A stretch of DNA of 64,000 bases from Adiantum capillus-veneris (taxonomy: Eukaryota > Streptophyta > Polypodiopsida > Polypodiales > Pteridaceae), in NCBI GenBank assembly GCA_014529385.2, contig CM043945.1, positions 2,203,312 through 2,267,311 on the forward strand, written 5' to 3'. The notes beneath the pieces are model-generated. The model was not told where the DNA came from, ran no database searches, and saw nothing but the letters and a program-made list of their open reading frames with translations. This document shows, in pieces, positions 38,926 through 50,509 of the stretch (its first letter is position 1; each line of letters starts with the position of its first letter). A program made the position numbers and the translations under genes.

Positions 38926-39302
38926 TTCCGAGGTGAATGCATAAGATACATATCAGTTAGGGACTGAGGGTCCATCAAGGGGTAAAGGGAAAAGGAGAAA
39001 AACAAAACAAAACCTAAGGGGAGTCAAGTGGAGAGGGAGCTGGCTTGGGATTTTGAAACTCCTAGATGATGGATTTACCACCATGGTGGACTGCCCATTA
39101 CCTTGTTTACAGGCTTCATGCATCTTCTCGAGCTTGCTTGCTTTAAGCTTGAGTTGATTTGTGGTCAATTCCTTGGGTTGTGTACAATAGTGCTTGGAAC
39201 TTGGGGAAGGGCTCCACTCTCGTTGAAGAAGGAGCTAAGGAGTGCAAGTTGATAAATCAAGGCTAGAACAGCTCTATGGAAGCAAGAGAGGAATGGCCTA
39301 CA

Positions 39303-39314
39303 ACTCTGATACCA
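39303..39314 (-). promoter_or_regulatory. Primer-binding site (reverse strand, initiator-Met type)
   Basis: The reverse strand reads TGGTATCAGAGT. It is followed on plus by TGTCTATGG at 39316, a candidate LTR end, so a reverse-strand LTR element began here. Its internal region toward lower coordinates (38940-39300) shows only a short open frame with no recognised domain. Confidence 0.7.
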
Positions 39315-39315
39315 G

Positions 39316-39560
39316 TGTCTATGGCAAAATTGAGAGCCCGAAACACACACACACACACACACACACCAGAAGCTCCGCCATCCCCCTTTTCGTGGATCCT
39401 CCCATGCTGCCTTGTGCATGGGGACGTAACCCCCCTTCTTGACACCTGGCCTAGTATTGGACCTTATTAATATAAAGTGGCAAGTGGCGGCTCCTACAAA
39501 AAGCCATGCCCCTAGTTGCTAATGCAAGTGTGCATGCCCTCATTGACCTTATTGAGGCCA
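39316..39560 (-). mobile_element. Candidate LTR of a reverse-strand element (far end not defined)
   Basis: It starts at TG next to the primer site and contains an (AC)n run at 39342-39366. The other end could not be set. The 39560-40150 stretch beyond has no recognised gene. Confidence 0.4.
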
Positions 39561-40155
39561 CCCGAGAAGGTTGGCGTAGTAGCCTCGTTTGTGCTTCTTT
39601 TCAACGAGAAAATTGGCATAGTAGCATCATCCGTTCTTCTTTTTTCTTGAAAGTGAGGATGCATTGACCAGGTGGCACAGGTCTATGCATGTTGTTGATC
39701 CAAGAGAGAGTTTTGGGCTCAATGGTAATTGGTTGAAGAATGTCATTGAGCTTGATGATGGCTTCTTCGTGGGTGTCCTCCTTGGTGCACCATTTGGTGG
39801 GGAGAGCCCTCCAATTTTAATCTTGAGAGAAAGGGATTCTTATAGCCGGAATTCTTGTAAAGCTGCTTGTATTTCACTGTCGATCTTCTTATGTGCTTCT
39901 TTATGATCTGCCTTGTGACAAGATGATGAAGATACTCTGACTTGCAAACACAACCATTGAGCAACGACAATAATTTAAAAATTTGGTGGTGAAGTTCACA
40001 AAGGCAGTCGTCACTGCATGGGGTGAATCAAACATTACACACTATATGGTGAGTGCTTGCTATTTTGACTTGGTCTGTACTATGCTTTAGGTTTGATCAT
40101 TGATGTGTTGTGGCTTTATAGGCAACACATCCTCTATGCCCATGGTGCATAATTT

Positions 40156-40488
40156 ATGAACATGCATGGTTCATTGGATCTTTGGAGCATGCAAGGTATG
40201 GAGAATTCACACTACCATGCCAAGGGTGTCTACTTCAAGAATAGAAGACATGGAGGGGGTTACAATCTTCAAGAAATGTTCAACTGGTTTTACCACAACA
40301 CCTTTGGATGTGAAGTGTCAATTGAACATGAAAGATCATCACGCTTGGAAAAAGAAGCTCATCTTTTGGTCCGTGTTCATTCCTTAGAGCGTTGGAGATC
40401 CTCACAAGGTCCAACACGCCATGCAGTGTGGCGAGCATCAAGGACTGGGTGGGAAAAGTTTGGGTCAAGAGGTAGTAGATGTATTTAG
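40156..40488 (+). CDS. Hypothetical ORF, 110 codons
   Basis: Open from ATG 40156 to a TAG at 40486. No motif was recognised. It is upstream of the histone-like gene and on the same strand. A competing frame over the same bases is also open, so coding status is uncertain. Confidence 0.2.
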   Translation: MNMHGSLDLWSMQGMENSHYHAKGVYFKNRRHGGGYNLQEMFNWFYHNTFGCEVSIEHERSSRLEKEAHLLVRVHSLERWRSSQGPTRHAVWRASRTGWEKFGSRGSRCI

Positions 40489-40861
40489 AATCTCATGATA
40501 ATGGAAAATCCATTGCACTTGGGTGCACATGTTATCCCCGTAATCTGAGCATTACATCATATTTTCTTGTGCCAAAATCCTCTCTTTTTTTGGATTGAGT
40601 GTTTTCATTGTTTGATCGTTTACACAATTTTACAAGTAGACGTTTCGTTCCGTGTGTTTGAATAGTTCTCTAATTTCATGTGGTTTTAAAATTCAAAAGA
40701 TTATTTTCTCGTGCTTTTAGTGGCTCTTTTCCACCATGTGAACCCACCCTTATATGGCCACCCTATATACAGAGGGAAAACCTTCCCTTCACAAACACAT
40801 AACACTCCTTCCCTCACCGAACACCACAAGCTCTGAGAAGCCCCCCAAACGCACTTTCTAG

Positions 40862-41573
40862 ATGGGAAGGACCAAACAGACTGCAAAGAAGAATCCAAAG
40901 ACCAATGAGGCACGCAAAAGACAGAAGATGCATGAAAATTGGCAACTAGAAGAGCTAGCTGGTCCGGAATGCACAAAGACGAACACGTCCAATGAGCGTC
41001 TATCATGGGAAGGAGAGGACATCCCAGTGAATCATAGGGTGGCCGGAAAGACGTTGCTAGGCCAGATGGGTGTGATGCCATCTGGCCCAGGTCGCCAAAC
41101 TATGGTCGGCAAGTCACTACCTAGGGAAAAGGGCGCCATGCCTTCTCATCAACCCAACAATGATGAGCAAAGCAGTGATGATGAAGATTATGATCTGGAT
41201 GAAGATGCCCCCCAACCACCTCCCAAGCACCATCAAAAGTCAAAATTCTACAAGAAGCCACAGAGAGTACGGTCACAAGGAGCTTAGAGGTCCCCACAAC
41301 GTTGACCTCAAAGAGCACAATGATTTTGTCGAGCGTTTACCAAAAGACAGCGGACCTGCTTATTAGGAAAGCACCATGACATGTAAGGAAGTGCTACAAA
41401 GCTACATCACAAAGCTTTGGATGTCTGCAATTGCCCTCGAATCAATTCAGGAGGCTATAGAGGCTTATTTGGTCAGTCCCTTTGAAGACACGTTCTTATG
41501 TGATGTCCATGCCAAGCGTGTAACAATCATGGCCAAGGACATGCAACTTGCAAGTCGCCTAAGGCATAGGTGA
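40862..41573 (+). pseudogene. Highly divergent histone H3-like gene with a very long N-terminal tail
   Basis: ATG 40862 starts MGRTKQTAKKNPKTNEARKR, which mimics the canonical H3 start (ARTKQTARK). About 100 extra residues follow, with an acidic patch SSDDEDYDLDED near residue 108. Then KKPQR, in the place of the H3 KKPHR motif, leads into the histone fold. The C-terminal fold is unmistakable: [32 protein letters not shown], close to the H3 alpha-2/alpha-3 sequence (26 of 36 positions identical by hand). Total length would be about 237 residues against the usual 136. A one-base frameshift near 41268 and a TAG at 41364-41366 (Gln expected) interrupt it, unless spliced around. Loop 1 is H3-like in length, so it is not an obvious CENP-A. 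Nearby genes at 42.3-45.5 kb point toward it. Confidence 0.75.
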
Positions 41574-42268
41574 TACCCTCTGGAGTCAAAACCTCTTTTT
41601 GTAACTAACTGTTATATTGGAATCAAATTTGCTTTGGAACCCTTGTACTGTATTCAAGTTTTCTTGTGAGCTCAATGTATTTTCACTTTGTGACAAATAC
41701 AATCACGTCTCTTTTTGTCACTCTATGTAAATTTAATGTCCACATTTAATGTCTATATTTGTCTATATTTATTTTGTTAAATGGTTGAAGGTGAGATGAT
41801 AATCAACTGTACAAAAGGTTCTCCAGTTGGGAGATATAGCTATGATGATGGCAACTAAAGCTAAATAAATTTATTGATTGGCTTGAAATTGTCCATTAGG
41901 TAAAATATTTTCTTTGTATTTACCATAATATGGCAAAATTAGCCAAATTGGTTGTGTCCACAAGGCAACGATGTTTGGCCAGATAGCAGGCTTGCAGGGA
42001 ACTTTCTCGCTGCCTTGTGGACACATTCAGATTGGCCTAAATTGTCACATACAAGGCACATCTAGTACAAAAAGTACTCTATATGCCATTTTTTGGACAA
42101 TTTTTTTCAATGTACAAAATCAACATTCAAATAGTTAATACATATTACAAATGGGTAGAATTTTCACAGTTTGCCTTGTCACTGAACATGATCAAATCAA
42201 TAAATTGAACTTTTCAAAAGATCATGGACAAGAGAGATAATTTTCATTTAAAAGCTTGTACATCCGGC
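41574..42268. other. Convergent intergenic stretch with an inverted repeat
   Basis: No gene. GTGTCCACAAGGCA at 41954-41967 is the exact reverse complement of 42011-42024, and weaker pairing extends both arms to about 30 bases. A palindromic small element or a hairpin terminator-like structure is possible. Confidence 0.55.
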
Positions 42269-43700
42269 TTAACTATCTTTTGATAGGAGGCGCTTTGCGA
42301 TCCCTCTACGATGTTCTATAGCATTGGGTAGAATGGATGTAAGCACAGAAGCATCTATAGCTTGGGTACTGTCAACCCCCAGGGCTTGACAAAGCGCTAT
42401 GCATGTCATGACCTTGCCGCAAAAACCAATGCCAAAAGTGGCAATTGCAAGTGATTTTTTCACTAGAATAATTACATGGACTATTTGAGGGATGGTGGCT
42501 AAGCACTAGAGTTTACTTGTGGCCTTAAGCAACCACAAAACAAAATGGCCATTGGGGGAGAAATGCTTGTGTATGATGCACACATCCTGCATTGGTAGTT
42601 TGTTGATGTAGTGTGCAAGGGCTGCCTGAGGCCCAAACACCATGCACTCTCCCCCCTTCTGGCCAGCCCACAAATCCACGTCCAAAACATCCTGCAAAAA
42701 TGTAATTAACCAAAATCAAACAAGAAAGGTTGAATTATCAATGTACAAGATGCTTAGTATTATCTCTTGTTGCTTATCGTCATCATTTATAGTTGGTGTG
42801 GCTTCAAGGTTGATAGAGGATTTGATCTCATCAACCTTGCGGGGGCTCCACGAAGAACCAAGCAAGTCGATGCAGATAGGAGTTTGGTTGGCAACAACCG
42901 TGGCTTGTGTTGCAACAAACTCCTCGTCTGTGACTTCACTCTACTCTGTAGTGAGAATATCCACTGTCACTAGTGCAATTGTGTCAGCAACAGAGTCCCC
43001 CAATGGAAGCAGCTTGTCATCTGTAGTTTCTAGTATAGGATCAAGGGGGAACTCCATCTTGGTGCATACTCATCTAGACGAACACCAAAAGCCTTTTCTA
43101 GATCATGTAAGAATAAATACTCTTCATCTTCTAAAATTATGCTCCTGAGACGTCTAATCTCCACTTCGCGGATTGCAGCAGGGTCACGGCTCTCAAGGTC
43201 GGGCAACTTGGAGGTGCCATCAATCTGTTCTCTCACTACAATTGCCCCTTCCAAGCCGTGGGGATATTCGGTGGCTTGCAGTCTTTGCTCACTCTGGCCA
43301 TCTATAGGGGTGGTCTTGGGATCTTTACAATCCGGCAACACCACATCCATTGCCAGACGCAGGATCTCCATCTCCTCCAAGGAGGGCTTCTCATTGACAA
43401 GGAAGAAGAGAGTGGAAATGTTGAAGATTCCCCAATTTTGTGCTTCTTGAAGGATTCTCCAACTTCCTTTGTCACTTGGCGGAAGTGGTTTGCCTCTTTT
43501 GCAATCTCCTCAAAGCGGGCTAGTCTCTTTGAAAATGCAATGTTGCCCTTGTGGATGTAGCGAAGCATACCACATGATGGCAACCATAGCATGGCGTTGT
43601 CTTGAAAGTTCACAGCATACTTGAATATATGCACATGCATATACTCTATGATTTCATGAAAAGTGTCATTGTGGAGTTGCATGATTTTTTGTGAATCCAT
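42269..43700 (-). pseudogene. Spliced uncharacterised gene Q (at least three exons)
   Basis: Reverse-strand ATG at 43700 (MDSQKIMQLHNDTFHEI) opens a long first exon to about 42760, broken by frameshifts near 43380 and 43060 and a TAG at 42941-42943. Its product is Glu/Asp-rich with EIRRLRSIILEDEEYLFLHD. Exon 42691-42517 (DVLDVDLWAGQKGGECMVFG...) and exon 42462-42269 (MKKSLAIATFGIGFCGKVMT...) are bounded by GCAG and CTAG acceptors and a GTAAAC donor, and their phases join cleanly. The first-exon donor was not found. The family is not recognised. It lies about 0.5 kb downstream of gene P on the same strand and converges with the histone H3-like gene. Confidence 0.5.
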
Positions 43701-43844
43701 TGTGCAGGTGAAGAAGCTGTGAAAATCATTGCATCCAACATATTTGGTGTCCTCTAGGAAAAGAAAGGATCATGAAAGGGGGTGTGTGGCTCTTTTGACA
43801 CTGCTACTACGTGGGAGGAGGATGCATTAGTATGTGCTGCCATC

Positions 43845-43845
43845 G

Positions 43846-43876
<31 letters not shown>

Positions 43877-43877
43877 A

Positions 43878-43928
<51 letters not shown>
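43845..43928. repeat. (TC)n microsatellite
   Basis: About 40 TC units with two small interruptions, just upstream (5') of gene Q. Confidence 0.95.
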
Positions 43929-43931
<3 letters not shown>

Positions 43932-44185
43932 CATTGACAAAAGAATAAGAAGCCCCCTTCCCTTTACATACCCTCCCCCCCTCCCTCCCCGGTGCAGAAA
44001 AAGATACCATCCCAAAGCTCTTTGATATACATACAAACATACATGGGTGCGCATACAAACACCCAACAAAATCTTGAAAAGTTAATCAATGAAGGTGATA
44101 CTATAACGACAAAAAAGTGTAAAACTTGCATTAAGCAGAATGCTTTACAGCGTGGCATTAGAGCCGATTACATTCTTCTATTAGA

Positions 44186-45509
44186 TTAACTTAAAGACAG
44201 TGCGCTGCCAAGCCTCCACTCCTCTTGCACTTTCATGGTTGCCTCCATCCGCCTACCAATCTGAAACAACAAAAATGCTTTCAACAAAACTAACAATTGG
44301 CACATGTAGACAACGTAAAAATTGAATTCACCTTTTGCCGATTGAGACAAAAGTAAGCATCTTTGATATCTTTGTAGCCCAAGATAATCAAGCGTTCTCG
44401 TATGTTGGTGAGTGTCCAGTGTTCACTAACTTGCACAATCTCAGAAACACCATTTGACAAAGTAACGGGCATGCCAAATGTCACAAAAATTAGCAACACC
44501 TGGATTGTAAGGGTATCCACTTTCCACTCTTACACATCCAACACTCGTAGTGGAAAAATAGGTACAAAGTAGTATGTACTTTCAAATATCGTATCCCTAT
44601 ACCTGAAGCCTCCACCTTACACTTCTATTTGTCTCCTTGGTGCACTCCCTCAACCATTCCCCAATTATCTCCAAATACCACTTTTAGTGATTCATACATG
44701 ACATTCTTGCTACAAAACATAGTATGTGTCACACTGAATGGCAATGTCTTGAACAAGTATACAAAAATATGCACGAGGCAGCACCAACTGAGCCCTACTG
44801 ATCTGGAAGCCTTCCCAAATTTTAATGAGGAGAAAATACCGGAAAGCATTTCTCCTTCACCGAGAAGAGTGACCACGCATTGGGTTGTGGCCATTCCAGG
44901 CTCAGTAATGAAGGTTTATCAACAGCAATGATCTTACCATATCCATCCTTCGAGGCCTTCACTACATACATGTGTGAGTAGAAGAAGATTCCGTGTTGCA
45001 ACATAATCAAAGGTGGCGAGTTGCAAGCATCATAAAACCAATTTCGGCATGAAGAGCGTTGAAGGTTCTTGTGAGACTCTTGATTGGGTGTTCCTCAACA
45101 AAGTAGGATGGGAATATATCTATGACAACACCAAAAACTATCAAGTCAAAAACAAATAACAAGCGTTGACAATCCGCGACCAACAATGTTTACAACTTAC
45201 AATGTATTGGGAAATCTCTTGAGCTTTCATTCCTCAAGCGCATGGAACACCAAGAGTACATGTGGTGACCAATGGCCACTGTGCCATTGACTCTATGGTT
45301 CTTGAAACCAAGAAGTCTCCCCTTCCAATGTTCGTCAAGTTTGCCACGGTTTCAAACTCGATGAGCCCAATAGCTGCAGGTTGCATGAAGATCCAAGATC
45401 CTTTAGAAAACATGTGTGGCATGCATTCCCCATCAAAATCCCTAGTGTTACGCAAGCAATCTGCCTCTATCTCATCCTTTGGGTTCCTTGAAGTGGAGGG
45501 GACTGACAT
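44186..45509 (-). pseudogene. Spliced uncharacterised gene P (three exons)
   Basis: Reverse strand. ATG 45509 (MSVPSTSRNPKDEIEADCLR) starts exon 1, which runs to a GTAAGT donor at 45200. Exon 2 (45119-44332) begins after a CATAG acceptor with a YIFPSYFVEEHPIKSLTR reading and ends before GTGAAT. Exon 3 (44260-44186) gives IGRRMEATMKVQEEWRLGSA and a TAA. Exon 1 and exon 2 carry several frameshifts and stops, for example near 45230, 45030 and 44850, while exon 3 and its junction are clean. No domain was recognised. Its order and strand with gene Q suggest the two decayed together or came as a unit. Confidence 0.5.
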
Positions 45510-45601
45510 GGTAGCACCAGAAGAAGAAGAGTTGTGGTGTTAGAGAGAGAAGCCTGTTGCTTCAAGAATGAAGTGAGGAGGAATGGTTGAATGGGAAACA
45601 A

Positions 45602-45870
45602 GGGGAGAAGAAGTAGCTCAAATGGATAGTGTGGATGAAAGGGGGAGATAGGTGGTGCAGCTATGGAAAGCTTCCATTTGTGATGTAGCTATGGAAAGCT
45701 TGGAGGAAGGGGGAGAAGTGGTTCAATGGGGAGCAAGGGGAGCAGAAGTAGTTCAAAGGGATGGTGTGGATGAAAGGGAGAGACAAGTGGTGCACCTATG
45801 GAAAGATTTCTTTTGTGCTGCATCTATGGAAAGCTTGGAGGCAGAAGGAAAGAGAGAAGAGAGAAGAGGT
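45602..45870. repeat. Tandem duplication, period about 135 bases
   Basis: Copies starting at 45602 and 45737 share GGGGAGNAGAAGTAG and TATGGAAAGCTTGGAGG. It is open in one frame, but I see no reason to call it a gene. It lies just 5' of gene P. Confidence 0.85.
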
Positions 45871-46168
45871 AGAATAGAGGGTACTACTGAGAAATACAAA
45901 TCTTGGTCAAAGAAATAGTTTTTTTGACCATGTATTTGGTTAGGAGAGCTTTTGGAGAGTGAAAAGTGAGATTTAGAGATTTTTTTAAAATTAAAATTAT
46001 AGGCTTACTTTATGGCCGCCAATGAAGATGGAGGGAAACCCCCTCACAATCGAAGCCTAAGCAATACTTGCACAAGCAATCAAGCAGGGAATATGCACTG
46101 CATTTGAGGCAATCAAGCAATCGAGCACAAGAATCAATCCCTACTGCAGCAAATTGAGCTGCGAGCAA

Positions 46169-46170
<2 letters not shown>

Positions 46171-46231
<61 letters not shown>
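46171..46231. repeat. (CA)n microsatellite
   Basis: About 30 CA units. Confidence 0.97.
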
Positions 46232-46235
<4 letters not shown>

Positions 46236-46452
46236 TAGGCAGCCAAGGCCAAGCAAGGGAAGCCACACACACAAACACCCTTCGTCTGCTTGACTCATCA
46301 ATCCCTGCAAAAAATCGGCAGAACTGAAATCGACAGAATTCAGATTTTGTTTTAAAAAGCCTTTTAACACAAACACATTGTGTGTGCAAGGACTTTTCCC
46401 ACCACCAGTCTCGAGCTTGAGTAAAGAGAGACCCTCTTTTGAGAAACAGTGC

Positions 46453-46453
<1 letters not shown>

Positions 46454-46492
<39 letters not shown>
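46454..46492. repeat. (GA)n microsatellite
   Basis: About 19 GA units. Confidence 0.96.
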
Positions 46493-46494
<2 letters not shown>

Positions 46495-46696
46495 ATAACA
46501 ATGGTTGCAAAATTCGGCTCCGAAATTGAATTTGACTCCCATCTCCGCCTCCGGACTCTCCGATATCGAGGCCAATTTTTTCGGCTCCGACGTCAACATC
46601 AATCCAATTTCTTGGCATCGAGCCTACTTACTCTCGACATTTTGACATCAAGTATATTTGCTCTTAGTTTTCGACAATGACACCACTCTCGGGCAT

Positions 46697-46750
<54 letters not shown>
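46697..46750. repeat. (CA)n microsatellite
   Basis: About 27 CA units. The flanking 46540-47100 is unusually CG-dinucleotide rich for this window (many CGAC and TCGG words), and no gene was recognised in it. Confidence 0.96.
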
Positions 46751-46752
<2 letters not shown>

Positions 46753-47915
46753 CGTTGACGATGACTTCGAGCATTGTCTACGACTATTCAACTAGCCACA
46801 GTTGTCCGGGGATGGGAGTCGACATCAACACCGACACGTTTTGGCACCGGCTCGACATCCTTACACATTGCGAATGGATTCCTAGATATCCGACCCGACA
46901 CCAGTTTCACGCGGACGACTTTTCTCGCGATCGATAGTTGTGCTTTCCACACATATGGGTGAGCTACCTCTACCATAGAGGAGTGACACCCGAACACCGA
47001 GCGCACCGATCACGCTGTACGCACGGTTTTCGGCTATGACACCTTTGGCGGCTATTCGACTAGCGTATTTTTGCCTAACGACAAAAATCGGCACAAAGCG
47101 ACACTAACACGCAGGTTACAGGTTACAAGGGGTTTTTCAAACTGTTTACATAGAAGATTCTCCAGGTTTCTAGACATAGCACTTTCACAGGCAATATGGC
47201 ATTCATTTCAGCATCACATTCTCTGCAGACAGATGCGTTGACAGATGCATTTTTCTGTGAGCATGCCTAGTGCTACTGAGATTTTTTCAGAGCAGATATA
47301 TCCCTAGGGATCACTTTTACTGCATGCAAACAATTCTTGGCACCTGTTTGAGCGTGTTTTACTCATGTATATTGAGTTGCGAGCACCACCCACTATACTA
47401 CGTGTGGAGCCATTTTTGGCTATTTTGGTAGTTTTTCTTGGCCGTTTCTGAGACTCGGACCAAAAGAGCCCTTTCTGAGACCGCTGCTAGTCCATTTGTG
47501 TTTGTGTTAGCCTTTGGAGGGTCGATAGCGTGAGGTTTTCTTTGTGCTGGGATGTTGAGACACGTTCACTGATACAGGTAGCTGGAGTTTCCCTTTACAG
47601 TACCCTCGCCATAGGATATGTATCTGGACGGTTTTTTGTGCTCTTGACGCCGAGCTGGCAATCACACAGCAACGGTTTTGTGTAGTAGATGCCCAGTTAG
47701 TGCAGTTGGCACATTTATGTGTATTTTGAGTTAAGTTTTGACTCCTCATACAAAAGAAACTCTCTCGGACTTCCTTCCCGCAAGTCGTGACTTTCATTGC
47801 TGGCACTTTTGAGTCTATTTTAATTGAAATTTTACTCCCGATACAAAGGTTACTCTGTCCAAATTTTTGCAGCTTCTCACCATAGTTTGGCACCTCTCAA
47901 ACCCTCTTGTCAGTG
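46751..47915. other. Leader or flank upstream of the forward copia gag
   Basis: No primer-binding site or 5' LTR could be found upstream of the gag ATG at 47916, so the 5' end of this copia element is missing or unrecognisable. Confidence 0.4.
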
Positions 47916-48955
47916 ATGGCTTCTTCTTCAGAAAAGGAGGAGTATCTCATTCGTAAGTTCGATGGCAGCAACTTGACCATGTGGAAAGAGAGCATAAAAG
48001 ATGTTTTAACAAACAAAGGCCTATCAAAACCGTTGAAAGAGCATGCAGAAGATGATGACTACACGCAAGCTCACTGGGAGCTTTTGGATGCGAGAGCCAT
48101 GGCTACGATACGTCTACATCTAGTAGAGTCAGTGTTCTTCACTATCATAGAGAAGACAACAACCAAGGAACTTTGGGATAGCTTATGTTCAGCATGGGAG
48201 AGCAAAAGTGCATCCAACAAAGTTTTTCTCATGAAAAAACTTATGAAGCTCAAAATGAAAGAAGGTAGCACAATTTCTGGTCACTTAAATGAGTTCAACT
48301 CCTTGTTCAGTCAGTTGACATCTCAGGACTTTAAGGAGTTTGACGACGAACTCAAGTCTATATTCTTGTTATGCTCTCTACCCAGTTCATGGGACATCTT
48401 TTGCACGGCCATTAGCAATTCAGCTTCGAATGGAAAGTTACTATTCAATGATGTCACTGATGCGTTGCTCACTGAATAAATTTGACGTACATCTCTCGAC
48501 GGTGCTAGTCATGAAGATGCATATATGGCTGGCAGTTCAACGAAGGCAAAGGCCGTGACAGGAACAAATACAAAAGTAAAAGTAGAGAGCAAAATCCTCG
48601 TAGTCCTAACAGACACAGGAACTCAAGTAGAGACCGCAGTACCAGAAATGTCGAGTGTTACTATTTCCACAAGAAGGGCCATTACAAAAAGGATTGTCGC
48701 AATTTCATAAGAGATCAAAAAAACATGCAAAAGGATAATTCTGGCAAAGGAAAAAGTATAGTAAAGATTGAGGAGTTCAATGTGGTTGAGTCTCCCATAC
48801 CTACCACTGCAGTAGAGGATGCTCCTCCTCCAGTGATAAACATCATGCCAATAGAGTTTCATGCAGAGGTGACAACAGATCCCTCAGATGTTCTCATTTT
48901 CACTTCAGATCTCACTCTAGATGCTTTGGTTGCACAGGATGAGGGTTAACAGAAT
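47916..48955 (+). pseudogene. Ty1/copia gag with damaged zinc knuckle
   Basis: ATG 47916 (MASSSEKEEYLIRKFDGSNL) leads through the copia gag motifs LTMWKESIKDVL, TTKELWDSL and LFSQLTSQDF to LLTE, where a TAA (48477-48479) and a TGA two codons later end the frame. A different frame then carries a Lys/Arg-rich linker and the zinc knuckle CYYFHKKGHYKKDC, with Phe in place of the second Cys. The frame from about 48700 to 48946 is acidic spacer before the protease. Gag would assemble the particle; this one is broken. Confidence 0.85.
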
Positions 48956-50240
48956 TGGATTCTTGCTTCTAGTACAAGTTTTCATGTCACACCGCATAGA
49001 GAGTGGTTTTTCTCTTATGCATCCATGCATGGCATAGTTAAGCTTGGTGATTCCTACGAGCTTGATATTATTGGCATTGGTGATGTGAAACTTCAGATAC
49101 CATGATGGCACTACTTTTGTGATGTAAAATGTCAGAGATGTGCCCAAGCTTACAAAGAGCTTGCTTTCTACAGGGCAATTGGATGATCTTGGCTACACTA
49201 CAGTTTTTGGTAATCGTTCTTGGCTGATCCGCAAGAACAACCTTGTCATGATGAAAGGCCGTAAAAATAGATTCATGTACTCTATGTTTGTTTCGAGTGT
49301 TGACGAACACTCTATCTATGTTTCTGAGCTGCCGTTTACTGAGTTGTGGCATAGCCGGCTAGGGCATATTAGCCAAAAGGGAATGAAAACACTTCAGCAT
49401 TTTGGCTACTTACCTGTGTTAGATTACACAGACTTTCCATTGTGTGAGCATCATCTATACGGCAAATAGATTAGGTTGACGTCTTCGCCATTGAAAAAGA
49501 AACTAAGCAAACCTCTAGACTTAGTGCATAGTGATTTGTGTGGTCCAATGCCACATCAAACTCTAGGAGGACAAACTACTTTCTCACGTTCATATATGAT
49601 TCTACCAGAATGGTGTGGGTGTATCTCCTTAAGCGTAAGGAAGAGGTCTTTTCTACGTTCCAAAAATTTCTCGCCATGGTTGAGAACCAATCAAGAAAAA
49701 AGCTCAAAGCTTTTCGCATGGACAATGGTGGAGAATACGTCTCCATGGAGTTCAAGGATTTTTGCAATCGAAGAGGCATTCATCGGTAGTTTACTGCTCC
49801 ATACACACCTGCACAAAATAAAATAGCTGAAAGAATGAATTGCACGATTCAAGAGCGAGTTATCTCTATGATGTCTATGGAGAAGCTTACTCCAGAGCTT
49901 TGGAGGAAAGTTGTTTTGACAATAGTGCACATCATCAACACGTCACCTAGTTCTCCTTTGAATTTCAAAATTCTAAAGGAATTATGGACTACGAAAACGC
50001 CAAGCTATGAGCATTTACGTGTATTTGGATGTGAGACATATGCACATGTGTTCAAAGAACTTCATCGCAAGTTAGATCCCAGATCACACAAATGCATTTT
50101 TATTAGCTATGGTGCAAATGAAGAGATGGGCTATCGTCTCTAACAACCAGAATCCAACAAAGTTGTTTGTAGCTCACACGTGATTTTCAATGAATCAAAA
50201 ATGCACAAGAAGCACATTAAAGAAGTTGAGTACAGACGCC
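48956..50240 (+). pseudogene. Ty1/copia protease relic, GAG-pre-integrase and integrase
   Basis: The protease site reads NWILASSTSFHVTPHREWF, with the catalytic Asp-Ser-Gly replaced. The GAG-pre-integrase region has LWHSRLGHISQKG, with its last Cys lost, and a TAG at 49467-49469. Integrase shows LVHSDLCGP, a frameshift near 49565, FRMDNGGEYVSMEF with the second Asp intact, and NKIAERMN with the Glu, then the RVFGCETYAHV...KCIFISYG connector. It stops near 50240 with KEVEYRRP, before any RT. Confidence 0.85.
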
Positions 50241-50442
50241 CATTGCTTTGGCAAAGAATCCGATGTTTCACTCAAAGTCGCAACACATAGAAGTCAGATA
50301 ACATGTCATACAAAATGCATTGGCTGGAAAGCACATTGAGCTTGTCAAGATTTACACTGACGACAACCCCGCAGATGCTCTCACGAAGAGCCTAGCCTCG
50401 GAGCGATTTACACATTGCATAGAACTTATGGGTGTAGGATGA
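50241..50442 (+). pseudogene. Ty1/copia RNase H tail fused after an RT deletion
   Basis: Directly after the integrase connector the reading jumps to the end of RNase H: SQHIEVR, then GKHIELVKIYTDDNPADALTK and ERFTHCIELMGVG with a TGA at 50440. About 1.5-2 kb of RT and RNase H are deleted with a clean junction near 50240. Confidence 0.85.
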
Positions 50443-50509
50443 AGCCTAGGAGATGCTTCATCAACTTTGTATAGATTAACTATATTGATGCCACTATTGG
50501 CTACCATGA

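Noticed and set aside
40862-41573. Ordinary replication H3 or a clear CENP-A
   Set aside because: The tail is about 100 residues too long and the alpha-1 region too divergent for canonical H3. Loop 1 and the HAKRVTIM stretch are H3-like rather than CENP-A-like.
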